Shown here piece after piece: positions 9,842 through 20,323 of a stretch of DNA of 64,000 bases; position 1 is the first letter of the stretch; the number at the start of each line of letters is the position of its first letter. Made by a program: the position numbers and the translations under genes. The notes under the pieces were generated by a model, which ran no database searches, was not told the DNA's origin, and worked only from the letters and a program-made list of their open reading frames with translations. This DNA comes from Salvelinus alpinus (taxonomy: Eukaryota > Chordata > Actinopteri > Salmoniformes > Salmonidae): positions 84,201,657 through 84,265,656 of the forward strand of contig NC_092091.1 in the NCBI RefSeq assembly GCF_045679555.1. Reading direction: 5' to 3'.

Positions 9842-11968
9842 CAAGCTTCAACGGCTGACTTCAAATATCCACATCAATGTGAAAGTAACCACAGCATAAA
9901 ACAGCTGACTGGGAATGTAAACTAAGCCAGATAAATCCTACACATGCATTGAAATAAAAAGGCACACATCAAAGGAATTACTTAGGCCTTCAATCGACAA
10001 GGACGAGTAACGACAAACAGACTCAACCAAAGAATGAAGAAAATTATGAAATACAAAAGGAAAATCTACACATTAAAGGAAAAATCCACCCGCAACCACT
10101 CATTCTTTTTAATTTACTGTGTTAAATAACACTCATGTGTGAGAACAATCATTTTTGTTAACAGATCTTTCCTTTCTGCGTTACAATAAGGTTGGTAGAA
10201 ATATGGAAAATCGTTGAGGAAATCTGTTGCAGCTTAAATCGAGTACAAAATCCACAATGCAATGATCTCACCTAAACAAACTGCACTATCAATTTAGGAG
10301 TCTACAATCTCACCATATTCAACCTGCAGATCGATGTGTCTCACAGAGTGGAGTTGAAATCACAACAGCAGATATACTTTTGAGGAGATGGGAAACGTTG
10401 ACGATGCCACGTCATTGGCCCACGCGGTGCATTCTGGGCGATTCTGGGACAGGGATCGCTCTCCTTCACAGAGTGAATGGGAGTTTACTGGGCGCTAGCT
10501 CAAAAACCCAACATTAACACGAATTTAGTCAACAAGAAGTACAACATTACTAATATTTTCCGAGATGTGAGGTAATTAACTTTCTATCTGTAGTATCGTT
10601 TAGCTCTGGAATCGTGGCATTACGTACTTTCGAAGAAAATAGGCACATTTCTCGACATAAAGTACACTGACTATGAGAAGGGATTGCGTGACGATTATCT
10701 TAACAACCGCGTGACGCAGCATGACAACCTGAACGTGATTGGTCGACAGTCTGCTGGGAAGGGGGTTATACATTATATCATTAAATTGGATTCCTATCTC
10801 CTTTCTATAATGTCTCTGGCAAAGGCACCACGCAATGCATCTTGGACTAAAGAGGCAGACAAATAGGAGAAACCTATTAGACCCTCCGTTAAATTACCAA
10901 TTTCCAAAGGCAGGAACATCACAAAAATATGATCAATGGCTCATTCGAGAGAAGACCTCCCGAGTTATATCGTCCAGTATTGATATCTGACGTGTATGAA
11001 TAACGTTTTCGCGATCTAAAAGTCATATTCCTATTAACTTCCAGTGTAGTGAGACTTTATCACGGTGCTACGTCATACCGGACATATTTCTGCCTGCTTG
11101 AAGGCAAATAACTCAGATACACATGAAAACAGGAAATGACGCAGGGAATCGATAGAACATCACTCAGAAATGAACAAAAACAATACAATATTTAACCGTA
11201 ACCTGCACCGCTGATTGGACAGCGCCTCCATACAGGAAGGCAATGCATAGTGGGGCTCCGTGGCCTGTGGTTGAATGAACAACGTTTCTGTCCAGTAGCC
11301 AGCTAGAAATATTCAGTTTGTGGGCAGTTAAACATTTTTTGGGCACAGTTGAGTAGCATAAAATGCTTATATGGAAATAATTACAGTCACGCAGATCTTT
11401 AGAAATTGTAGGATCGATTGTAAATTGGCACTCATGAAAAGCGTTGCCGACCCCCTGCTATAATGTATATGAAGTCACCCTTGTGGAGCGGTTCCTATTG
11501 TGCACTATGACAGTGTCATTGTCTCATGTGCTTCCCAACAAAATTGTTGCTCTGCATTCAGAGATGTTCCTTATGATGTCGGCACCCAGCTCATTTTGTA
11601 TTTGCCTGTCTGCATTATTCACCAGGGAAAGAAAACATTCTGTGAATACTGAAGCATTGCATCAACAAGGTGGCTCTGATAATATTGAAACATTGTATAA
11701 ATGAACGAGGCGGCTCAGAGAAACTGAAACATTTAGTATCAACAAGACAACTCTGAGAATATTCATATTGCAACATAGTAGTCAACACGGAGGCAGCAGG
11801 GCCAGTTTGTCTGTCTGATATTATTGTGTTGCCTACGCAGCATCTGGGTGCTCATTATATACTAAAAACAGCCCTACATCCACACTATAGATAAATAACT
11901 TAGCAATATTTAATGACCTTATGCAGCAATATTGATCTGTTCATATTTTAATTCAGGAAGATGGACAA
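9842..11968. other. No gene recognised
   Basis: Mostly unique-looking, moderately AT-rich sequence. Short open frames (10684-10866, 11164-11346, 11444-11704) have no recognisable motif. The part around 10380-10760 (gcattctgggcgattctggg onward) looks like a dispersed salmonid repeat but cannot be classified here. Confidence 0.4.
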
Positions 11969-12130
11969 GCAACACTGATGGAGTGAGAGGTGGAAATGCA
12001 TTATACCAGAGGTAGGTAGACTACAGGTAGGGATTAGGATGCAGACAGAGCAACACTGATGGAGTGAGAGGTGGAAATGCATTATACCAGAGGTAGGTAG
12101 ACTACAGGTAGGGATTAGGATGCAGACAGA
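11969..12130. repeat. Two-copy tandem duplication, 81-bp unit
   Basis: The phrase aacactgatggagtgagagg recurs at 11971 and 12052 and the rest of the unit is repeated almost without change. Confidence 0.85.
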
Positions 12131-12139
12131 GGATGATGA

Positions 12140-12343
12140 TGTAGTCCTATTGTTTTATTTAACTAGGCAAGTCAGTTAAGAACAAATTCATATTTACAAT
12201 GACGGACTAGGAACAGTGGGTTAACTACCTTATTCATGGGCAGAACAACAGATTTTTACCTTGTCAGCTCAGGGATTCGATCTAGCAACCTTTCAGTTAC
12301 TGGCCCAACGCTTTAACCACTAGGCTACCTGCCACCCCTATAA
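12140..12343 (-). mobile_element. tRNA-derived SINE
   Basis: On the minus strand it begins GGTGGCAGGTAGCCTAGTGG (box A region), continues with a box-B-like GGTTGCTAGATCGAATCCC and ends TTGTTCTTAACTGACTTGCC followed by TAGTTAAATAAA. The tRNA-like head drives RNA polymerase III transcription in such elements. The tail resembles the 3' end of the LINE at 19083-23997 (compare 23931-23966), which suggests that LINE as its mobilising partner. About 200 bp, near full length. Confidence 0.8.
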
Positions 12344-12993
12344 GCAAGAAGTTTATTTTTGGCTCCCTACAGAAGGCTATATCAAACCGCTGATACAGTA
12401 CTAGACTACTAGGGTGAAAAAATGTTCCCGGACGTTTACAAAAAATTATAAATTACATTTTTTTTTTTTTTGTGGGGGCGCTGCAGCACCCTGATCATGC
12501 CTACTTCCCTCAGCTATACTCTGTCTCCTCACCTCTGCCCTCCTTCCCTCAGCTATACTCTGTCTCCTCCCCTCCTCTCTCTCTCTCCTCTGCCCTCCCC
12601 ACCCCCTCCTTCCCTCAGCCAGTTGCATGTTATTTTACCAGCCCAGCAAATTATAATATATCTTACAATATCAAAACATATCTCAGTAACTGTCACCAGT
12701 GTATATGAGTATAACAGCCTCCTACCTGTGCTCCAGAATAAGATCATGAATATCATTGCAGGTATCATATCTGTCTCTAACTGGGGCTCCACTGACATAT
12801 ACAGTCTACTGTCATGTAGAGGACTGAAGACTGGAAAATACTGCGAGGCTATATGACTTGTCTCATTACTTCCTTATTTCAATGGTGTGGAAACCTTTTC
12901 TTAGATCAGTGGTTGAACTCAGCTAAATAGAGCAAACTGATCTGTTGTGAAAAACCCCACAGGAAACTGCTGACAGAGCAGCAAAGTTTCACA
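12344..12993. other. No gene recognised; short CT-rich duplication
   Basis: cttccctcagctatactctg occurs twice (about 12503 and 12543), followed by CT-rich sequence. Otherwise nothing recognised before the Tc1 target TA at 12994-12995. Confidence 0.4.
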
Positions 12994-12995
12994 TA

Positions 12996-14563
12996 CAGTT
13001 GAAGTTGGAAGTTTACATACACTTAGGTTGAAGTCATTAAAACACATTTTTCAACCACTCCACAAATTTCTTGTTAACAAACTACAGTTTTGGCAAGTCG
13101 GTTAGGACATCTACTTTGTGCATGACACAGGTAATTTTTCCAACAATTGTTTACAGATTATTTCACTTATAATTCACTGTATCACAATTCCAGTGGGTCA
13201 GAAGTTTACATCCACTAAGTTGGCTGCGCTTTTAAACAGCTTGGAAAATTCCAGAAAATGATGTCATGGCTTTAGAAGCTTCTGATAGGCTAATTGACAT
13301 CATTTCAGTCAATTGGAGGTGTACCTGTGGATGTATTTCAAGGCATACCTTCAAACTCAGTGCCTCTTTGCTTGACATCACGGGAAAATCAAAAGAAATC
13401 AGCCAAGTCCTCAGAAAATAAATTGTAGACCTCCACAAGTCTGGTTCATCCTTGGGAGCAATTTCCAAACGGCTGAAGGTACGACGTTCATCTGTACAAA
13501 CAATAGTACGCAAGTATAAACACCATGGGACCACGCAGCCGTCATACCGCTCAGGAAGGAGACGCGTTCTGTCTCCTAGAGATAAACGTACTTTGGTGCG
13601 AAAAGTGCAAATCAATCCCAGAACAACAGCAAATGAACTTCTGAAGATGCTGGAGGAAACATGTACAAAAGTATCTATATCCAAGGTAAAATGAGTCCTA
13701 TGTCGACATAACCTGAATGGCCGCTCAGCAAGGAAGAAGCCACTGCTCCAAAACTGTCATTAAAAAGCCAGACAGTTTGCAACTGCACATGGGGACAAAG
13801 ATCGTACTTTTTGGAGAAATGTCCTCTGGTCTGATGAAACAAAAATAGAACTGTTTGGCCATAATGACCATCGTGATGTTTGGAGGAAAAAGGGGGAGGC
13901 TTGCAATCTGAAGAACACCATCCCAACCATGTAGCACGGGGGTGGCAGCATCATGTTGTGGGGGTGCTTTGCTGCAGGAGGGACTGTTGCACTTCACAAA
14001 ATAGATGGCATCATGAGGAAAGAAAATTATGGTGATATATTGAAGCAACATCTCAAGACATTAGTCAGGAAGTTAAAGCTTGGTCGCAAATGGGTCTTCC
14101 AAATGGACAATGACCCCAAGCATGCTTCCAAAGTTGTGGCAAAATGGCTTAAGGACAACAAAGTCAAGGTATTGGAGTGGCCATCACAAAGCTCTGACTT
14201 CAATCCTATAGATAATTTGTGGACAGAAGTGAAAAAATGTGTGCGAGCAAGGAGGCCTACAAACCTGACTCAGTTACACCAGCTCTGTCAGGAGGAATGG
14301 GCCAAAATTCAAAAGGCTACCTGAAACGTTGGACCCAAGTTAAACAATATAAAGGCAATGCTACCAAATACTAATTGAATGTATGTAAACTTCTGACCCA
14401 CTGGGAATGTGATGAAATAAATAAAAGCTGAAATAAATCACTCTCTCTCCTATTATTCTGACATTTCACATTCTTAAAATAAAGTGGTTATATGTCAGGA
14501 ATTGTGAAAAACTGAGTTTAAATGTATTTGGCTAAGGTGTATGTAAACTTCCGACTTCAACTG
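12996..14563 (+). mobile_element. Sleeping Beauty-related Tc1/mariner transposon, 1568 bp
   Basis: Ends CAGTTGAAGTTGGAAGTTTA and its inverse at 14536-14563, with TA target duplications at 12994-12995 and 14564-14565. Each terminal region holds a second internal direct repeat (about 13191-13222 and 14371-14405), the double-repeat arrangement of the salmonid family from which Sleeping Beauty was rebuilt. The length is that of a complete element. The transposase inside is broken. Confidence 0.95.
13380..14374 (+). pseudogene. Broken Tc1 transposase
   Basis: Recognisable parts: the paired-like DNA-binding region (LGAISKRLKVRRSSVQTIVRK), the glycine-rich block MLWGCFAAGGT, the second catalytic Asp in QMDNDPKHAS and the third-acid region in FNPIDNLW. 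The start codon reads ACG, there are several in-frame stops, at least one frame change near 13765 and a small deletion near 14315. The third catalytic residue, normally Glu in NPIENLW, is Asp here. The element is a non-autonomous fossil. Confidence 0.9.
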
Positions 14564-14565
14564 TA

Positions 14566-14940
14566 GTGTGTCCTGTAATATCACCTCTAACTTTCTACTG
14601 CTTGAGTTCACCTCTTATAGAATATTGGCTTAATGTTCCAGCACCTCAATATAAACAGTACCAGCACCCAAAATGAGTACTGATGAGGTCTCATGTTAGA
14701 GCAGGAGAAGGGGGGATGTGGTGTAGAAGCTAGAGGTCTGTTACCCAAGTCAACTCAACAGGCCTGATGCTATATGTCAGGGTCAGGCTGGGCTGGGACA
14801 AGAGAGGAACAGGTTACTGGTTATGATGACTTCACTGGTGAGTTGTCAGTAATGAAAAGATATTGAGTTGACTGCATGTTAGTCTGTCAGCCCTCTCTCC
14901 TTTAAAAAGGATAAAACGTTATACATGCAAAATAATCTAC
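14566..14940. other. Unique sequence with an inverted partial duplicate elsewhere
   Basis: The segment 14710-14790 (gaggtctgttacccaagtca, aggcctgatgctatatgtca) is found inverted and diverged at about 51827-51880, and gaggaacaggttactggtta is echoed near 51688. No gene recognised. Confidence 0.5.
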
Positions 14941-16385
14941 AAATGAATCTTGCAATGTGACCAGTCTCTTCCCTGAACAGATCACGTAATGATCAGTCTC
15001 TTCCCTGAACAGATCACGTAATGATCAGTCTCTTCCCTGAACAGATCACGTAATGACCAGTCTCTTCCCTGAACAGATCACGTAATGACCAGTCTCTTCC
15101 CTGAACAGATCACGTAATGATCAGTCTCTTCCCTGAACAGATCACGTAATGATCAGTCTCTTCCCTGAACAGATCACGTAATGACCAGATCACGTAATGA
15201 CCAGTCTCTTCCCTGAACAGATCACGTAATGACCAGTCTCTTCCCTGAACAGATCACGTAATGACCAGTCTCTTCCCTGAACAGATCACATAATGATCAG
15301 TCTCTTCCCTGAACAGATCACATAATGACCAGTCTCTTCCCTGAACAGATCACGTAATGATCAGTCTCTTCCCTGAACAGATCACGTAATGACCAGTCTC
15401 TTCCCTGAACAGATCACGTAATGACCAGTCTCTTCCCTGAACAGATCACGTAATGACCAGTCTCTTCCCTGAACAGATCACGTAATGACCAGTCTCTTCC
15501 CTGAACAGATCACGTAATGACCAGTCTCTTCCCTGAACAGATCACGTAATGACCAGTCTCTTCCCTGAACAGATCACATAATGACCAGTCTCTTCCCTGA
15601 ACAGATCACATAATGACCAATCTCTTCCCTGAACAGATCACATAATGACCAGTCTCTTCCCTGAACAGATCACATAATGATCAGTCTCTTCCCTGAACAG
15701 ATCACATAATGACCAATCTCTTCCCTGAACAGATCACATAATGACCAGTCTCTTCCCTGAACAGATCACATAATGACCAGTCTCTTCCCTGAACAGATCA
15801 CATAATGACCAATCTCTTCCCTGAACAGATCACATAATGACCAGTCTCTTCCCTGAACAGATCACATAATGACCAGTCTCTTCCCTGAACAGATCACATA
15901 ATGATCAGTCTCTTCCCTGAACAGATCACATAATGATCAGTCTCTTCCCTGAACAGATCACATAATGACCAATCTCTTCCCTGAACAGATCACATAATGA
16001 CCAGTCTCTTCCCTGAACAGATCACATAATGACCAGTCTCTTCCCTGAACAGATCACATAATGACCAGTCTCTTCCCTGAACAGATCACATAATGACCAA
16101 TCTCTTCCCTGAACAGATCACATAATGACCAGTCTCTTCCCTGAACAGATCACATAATGACCAGTCTCTTCCCTGAACAGATCACATAATGATCAGTCTC
16201 TTCCCTGAACAGATCACATAATGATCAGTCTCTTCCCTGAACAGATCACATAATGACCAGTCTCTTCCCTGAACAGATCACATAATGATCAGTCTCTTCC
16301 CTGAACAGATCACATAATGACCAGTCTCTTCCCTGAACAGATCACGTAATGACCAGTCTCTTCCCCGAACAGATCACAGAATGAT
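14941..16385. repeat. 32-bp minisatellite derived from an SRCR exon/intron junction (about 44 units)
   Basis: Unit atgaccagtctcttccctga followed by acagatcacgta. The same phrase, with cttacctg in place of cttccctg, spans the donor of the first SRCR exon at 4133-4155 and again at 36765-36787. On the gene strand the units read GATCTGTTCAGGGAAGAG, so the donor GT has become GG. The 50 bases to the left (atacatg...aatcttgcaatgtgac) also resemble the intron at 4083-4131. The array is therefore what remains of another SRCR gene copy. Confidence 0.9.
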
Positions 16386-16545
16386 AAATGCAGTAACTAC
16401 TATACAGTAACTATGACTAAACAATCACAATACAGTAACTATGACTAAACAATCACAATACAGTAACTAAACAATCACAATACTATGACTAAACAATCAC
16501 AATACAGTAACTATGACTAAACAGTCACAATACAGTAACTATTGG
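16386..16545. repeat. Short irregular tandem repeat (cagtaactatgactaaacaa)
   Basis: Five to six imperfect copies of acagtaactatgactaaacaatcacaat-type units, 18-28 bp spacing. Confidence 0.75.
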
Positions 16546-16652
16546 TCACTATAATGTAATATATTCTAATATGAATTCCTTCTAGAATTGTGTCTGTTAC
16601 TAATGATAAACCTTTAAACTGCACTCTTCCTCCCCATCTCTGTATGTTTCAG

Positions 16653-16912
16653 CTCCAGATGACAAAACCTACACAGTCCAAGGGTTGCAGGTCTGCCGAC
16701 TTCCTTCTGGTCACACATTGTATTCAGAGAAATATCCAATCAACCAAAGACATTGTTTTAACTGTCAATGTACTTTATTGCAGATGTTTTCCTCAAATAA
16801 AATGGAGCGTAAAATAAACAAGTTATTACAATTTATTTACACTGGGTCTAATGTGTGTGTGTGTGAGAGGGAGGCATGTGAAGGGTTAAAGTTGATTTTG
16901 GGGGTCTTCTAA
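16653..16912 (+). other. Candidate plus-strand exon, unknown product
   Basis: After the acceptor-like CTGTATGTTTCAG the phase-1 reading gives an open stretch of 86 codons containing PDDKTYTVQGLQVCRLPSG and HCFNCQC and ends at TAA (16910-16912). The composition looks protein-like for the first 45 residues. No family recognised, and an AATAAA lies inside at 16797. It could equally be chance. Confidence 0.2.
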
Positions 16913-17681
16913 AGATCCCCACTATTGATTATGTTGTTATTCATTTGCTTACGTGCCATTGTACTTATGCTCACTGTATAGCTGAATATTGAGGCCTCTC
17001 TGTGTGTAGCGCTCTGCCAAAACCCGCAGCCCCGCGTCTGTGAGAAGAGGTGAGAAAAGGGACTGAGGGTGACAGATAGACAGCGTCTGAGAAGAGGTGA
17101 GAAAAGGGACTGAGGGTGACAGCGAGACAGACAGCGTCTGTTTTTCTCTGAAAAAAGGGCAGATTTACATACTGCTGAGACAGATTCTCAGAAACCTTGT
17201 GTTAAGAATAACTTGTATTTTAGCTGCACATGCAGGGTTTGACACCATAAGGGGTGATCTATATAAGAGGCTGTCTTTCTTTTGTTCACAACTCAGGAGA
17301 GACACCAGTTGTATGTTGATCTTTGACTTCTGTCTACGGCTGTCTTCTAATTATAATATCTTAATTTTATAAATTCACATTTTAAGTATTCCTTATTTGT
17401 TAAGTAAATAACGGAGACAGAAAAGTGGAACCAACACGTTGTCAACTTAGATAAAAAGCACGCATAATTTCCTCAACTGTAAACATTTAGCCATCGTCTT
17501 TTACAATATTATCAATCACCCTTTGATAGATATGGAGAGTAATTATGTAGATATTGAGAATAGATATGAAGGAGTAGATTTCTCCAATCCTCAAATAAAA
17601 TGCAGCAAAACATTAAATAAACAAGTAATTACAACGTATTTACATTGTGGATAATGTGTGTTGTGTTTTATTTTCCCTGTC
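16913..17681. other. No gene recognised; two local duplications
   Basis: A segment ggtgagaaaagggactgagg occurs at about 17049 and 17096 (about 50-bp tandem pair). The segment cctcaaataaaatg...aataaacaag at 16790-16860 is repeated at 17588-17665. A TATATAAGAGG phrase at about 17260 is TATA-like but has no visible gene. Confidence 0.4.
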
Positions 17682-17925
17682 AGCCACCCATCTCTGCTTG
17701 GTCAGTCTGGATAGGCCCAGTGTCTTCTGGGTGAGGCTGTCAGCCACCCATCTCTGCTTGGTCAGTCTGGATAGGCCCAGTGTCTTCTGGGTGAGGCTGT
17801 CAGCCACCCATCTCTGCTTGGTCAGTCTGGATAGGCCCAGTGTCTTCTGGGTGAGGCTGTCAGCCACCCATCTCTGCTTGGTCAGTCTGGATAGGACCAG
17901 TGTCTTCTGGGTGAGGCTGTCAGGC
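17682..17925. repeat. 60-bp tandem repeat, four units, open in phase
   Basis: gtcagccacccatctctgct followed by tggtcagtctggataggccc and agtgtcttctgggtgaggct, four times, nearly identical. On the minus strand the 20-residue unit DSLTQKTLGLSRLTKQRWVA stays open through all four. Confidence 0.9.
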
Positions 17926-17928
17926 AGA

Positions 17929-18159
17929 TCTGAAAGAGACACTAAGTGACAGTAAGTATACAGGTCAACAACATGTCTGTGTACATCTGTTGGTGTGACT
18001 GAGCATATGCAGTATAATTCTGAATGACCTGTATCCATCTGGGTCTCCTCAAAGTGTCTCCCTTCACGGCCAGTGTAGTAGGAACTGGTGCAGCCGGTAA
18101 ATGAAATAGCACAGCAGAGGAGTGCTGTGACTGCAGCTGAACTGCTGGAGGTGGCAGAT
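17929..18159 (-). other. Two near-identical splice-acceptor contexts; possible exons of a lost SRCR copy
   Basis: At 18159 and 17929 the minus strand reads TCTCTTTCAG followed by ATCTGCC. The SRCR linker exons begin TTTCTCCTCAG and ATCTCCAG. In phase 1 the 17929 exon would run into the four-unit repeat. No donor of good quality follows either, so real coding use is uncertain. Confidence 0.25.
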
Positions 18160-18523
18160 CTGAAAGAGAGAGGCACCATTTTCTGACCTGACAATAATCC
18201 TAAACTAAACAGAGTGAATGAGTGTAAGGCCTAGATCCAATCAGATCAAGTGTTAACCGGTGATATCTGACACCACACAGCTGATGTTTTGGCCGGGTCA
18301 GAGGTGGAACTGTGTTGGATCTGTCCAATCAGTGAGCAGCAGCTCTTGATCAAAGTCACAAAACTACAGACGTAGTACAAACATTACAAGTTCAGAAGGA
18401 GAAAGTGTCATATAGAAATAATGACGCTCACATTCTAAATCATCAAACTAAATAAATCATGAGGATTTCTATCAGCCTAATGGAGGTGTAGATTACACCT
18501 CACATTCTAAATCATGAAACTAA
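18160..18523. other. No gene recognised
   Basis: Contains a short duplicated phrase, cacattctaaatcatgaaac (about 18431 and 18501), leading into the 78-bp array. Confidence 0.4.
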
Positions 18524-19082
18524 ACTGCACCCCATATCAACCAACTACTAGCTGGTCACAAGGCTACGTTGTTATCATTTAGTAATGTTGTACTGTAGCC
18601 TACTGCACCCCATATCAACCAACTACTAGCTGGTCACAAGGCTACGTTGTTATCATTTAGTAATGTTGTACTGTAACCTACTGCACCCCATATCAACCAA
18701 CTAATAGCTGGTCACAAGGCTACGTTGTTATCATTTAGTAATGTTGTACTGTAACCTACTGCACCCCATATCAACCAACTAATAGCTGGTCACAAGGCTA
18801 CGTTGTTATCATTTAGTAATGTTGTACTGTAGTCTACTGCACCCCATATCAACCAACTACTAGCTGGTCACAAGGCTACGTTGTTATCATTTAGTAATGT
18901 TGTACTGTAGCCTACTGCACCCCATATCAACCCACTACTAGCTGGTCACAAGGCTACGTTGTTATCATTTAGTAATGTTGTACTGTAGTCTACTGCACCC
19001 CATATCAACCAACTACTAGCTGGTCACAAGGCTACGTTGTTATCATTTAGTAATGTTGTACTGTAGCCTACTACACCCCATC
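18524..19082. repeat. 78-bp minisatellite, left part (about 7 units)
   Basis: Unit actgcaccccatatcaacca ... ttgtactgtagcct, 78 bp. Interrupted by a LINE at 19083 and resumed at 23998. Confidence 0.95.
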
Positions 19083-19088
19083 AATAAT

Positions 19089-19099
19089 CCAAGATGGCG
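19089..19099 (+). promoter_or_regulatory. YY1-like motif at the LINE 5' end
   Basis: CCAAGATGGCG lies within ten bases of the element's first base. The same core at the start of human L1 binds YY1 and positions transcription start. Function here is inferred. Confidence 0.45.
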
Positions 19100-20323
19100 T
19101 AGCAGTCGGACGTGTCTTTGTCCTTGTCCTGTCCCGTGTAAATAGTCTTCGTATTTTTCGTATACATTTCGTATATATTTTAATTTCACTTTCCATCTAG
19201 GAACTGAATATACATTCCTACATTCCGCCTCACCCAATGTGGTACGGACCTGCTATTTTTTTATACTTTAGAACCGTAACCCCAATCAGAAGCTAGCCAG
19301 ATAACTAGCTACTAGCTAGTAGTCAGTTAGCCACTGTTGCGGTCTTCACCCTCAACTCGGACACAGCCAGCTTCAATACCGGGCCAATACCTGCCAGTCT
19401 GCAAGCGCGATATCAACCCAGAGCATATAGGACTGCTTTTTCTCTACCACATCACCGGATTCCTGACGCAAGCTCTGGACAATTACACCGTATCATCACA
19501 GCTAGCTAGCTGCAACCGAGTGGCTACTACTGGCTAACACCTCTGTCCCGAAGCAAGCACCAGTTAGCCTTGAGCTAGCCTCGAGCTAGGCCCATCTGCC
19601 GGCTAGCTGAAGAGGTCTACCAGCGAATTCTTGGGCTACAATACCAGCTACAAGCTAATTTAGCCATTTTTTTGCCGCTGCTAGTAGCTTTTACCTTCTG
19701 CACAGACACCAGCCCTGTTATTAGCCTGGATATTACTCACCAATTTACCAGCATCGGACTGTCTCTCGACAACAACGCCGGATTCCTGCCGTAATCCCTG
19801 AGCCACTGCTTCTGATCCTCACAGCTAGCTTGCGGCTAGCGCAGCTAGCGCCACTGCCACGAAGCTAGCACCAGTTAGCAAACACAATTCTACAATTCAC
19901 AACCTCTCTTTCGCCATCGCCATCTGGCTTGGATTCTCTGTCGACACGACCACGTCTGAGCAGACCCCCTCCGTCTGAGCAGACCACCCCCCGGGCTACT
20001 AACTTTAAACGCCGCGTGCTAGCTTAGTGGAGGCCTCCCTGCTCCATCTACGGCTGCCCCCTGGACACTATGATCACGTGGCTACATAGCTGATGCATGC
20101 TTGACTGTCCATTAATTCACGGTACTCCATTCTGTTTATTTGTGTTTTATCTGTCGGCTCTGTGCTTTAACTCAGGATCTGTGTGTAGTTAATCCGACCC
20201 TCTCTGCCTAGTCGTCGCCATTTTTACCTGTTGTTGCTGTGTTAGACTAGCACCCTGTTATTGCTGCTGTTATCTTACCTGTTGTTTTAGCTAGCTCTCC
20301 CAATCAAGACCTGCAATCACTTT

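Noticed and set aside
10684-11704. Short open frames as small genes
   Set aside because: 60-86 codons, no recognisable motifs, no splice context or conservation evidence.
12280-12343. tRNA gene
   Set aside because: Box A and box B are present, but the sequence continues as a SINE body with a LINE-like tail and cannot form a proper cloverleaf by eye.
16900-17440. Solo-LTR-like segment with a TATA-like phrase
   Set aside because: No clear terminal TG/CA ends or target duplication could be fixed by eye, and no internal retroelement genes are nearby.
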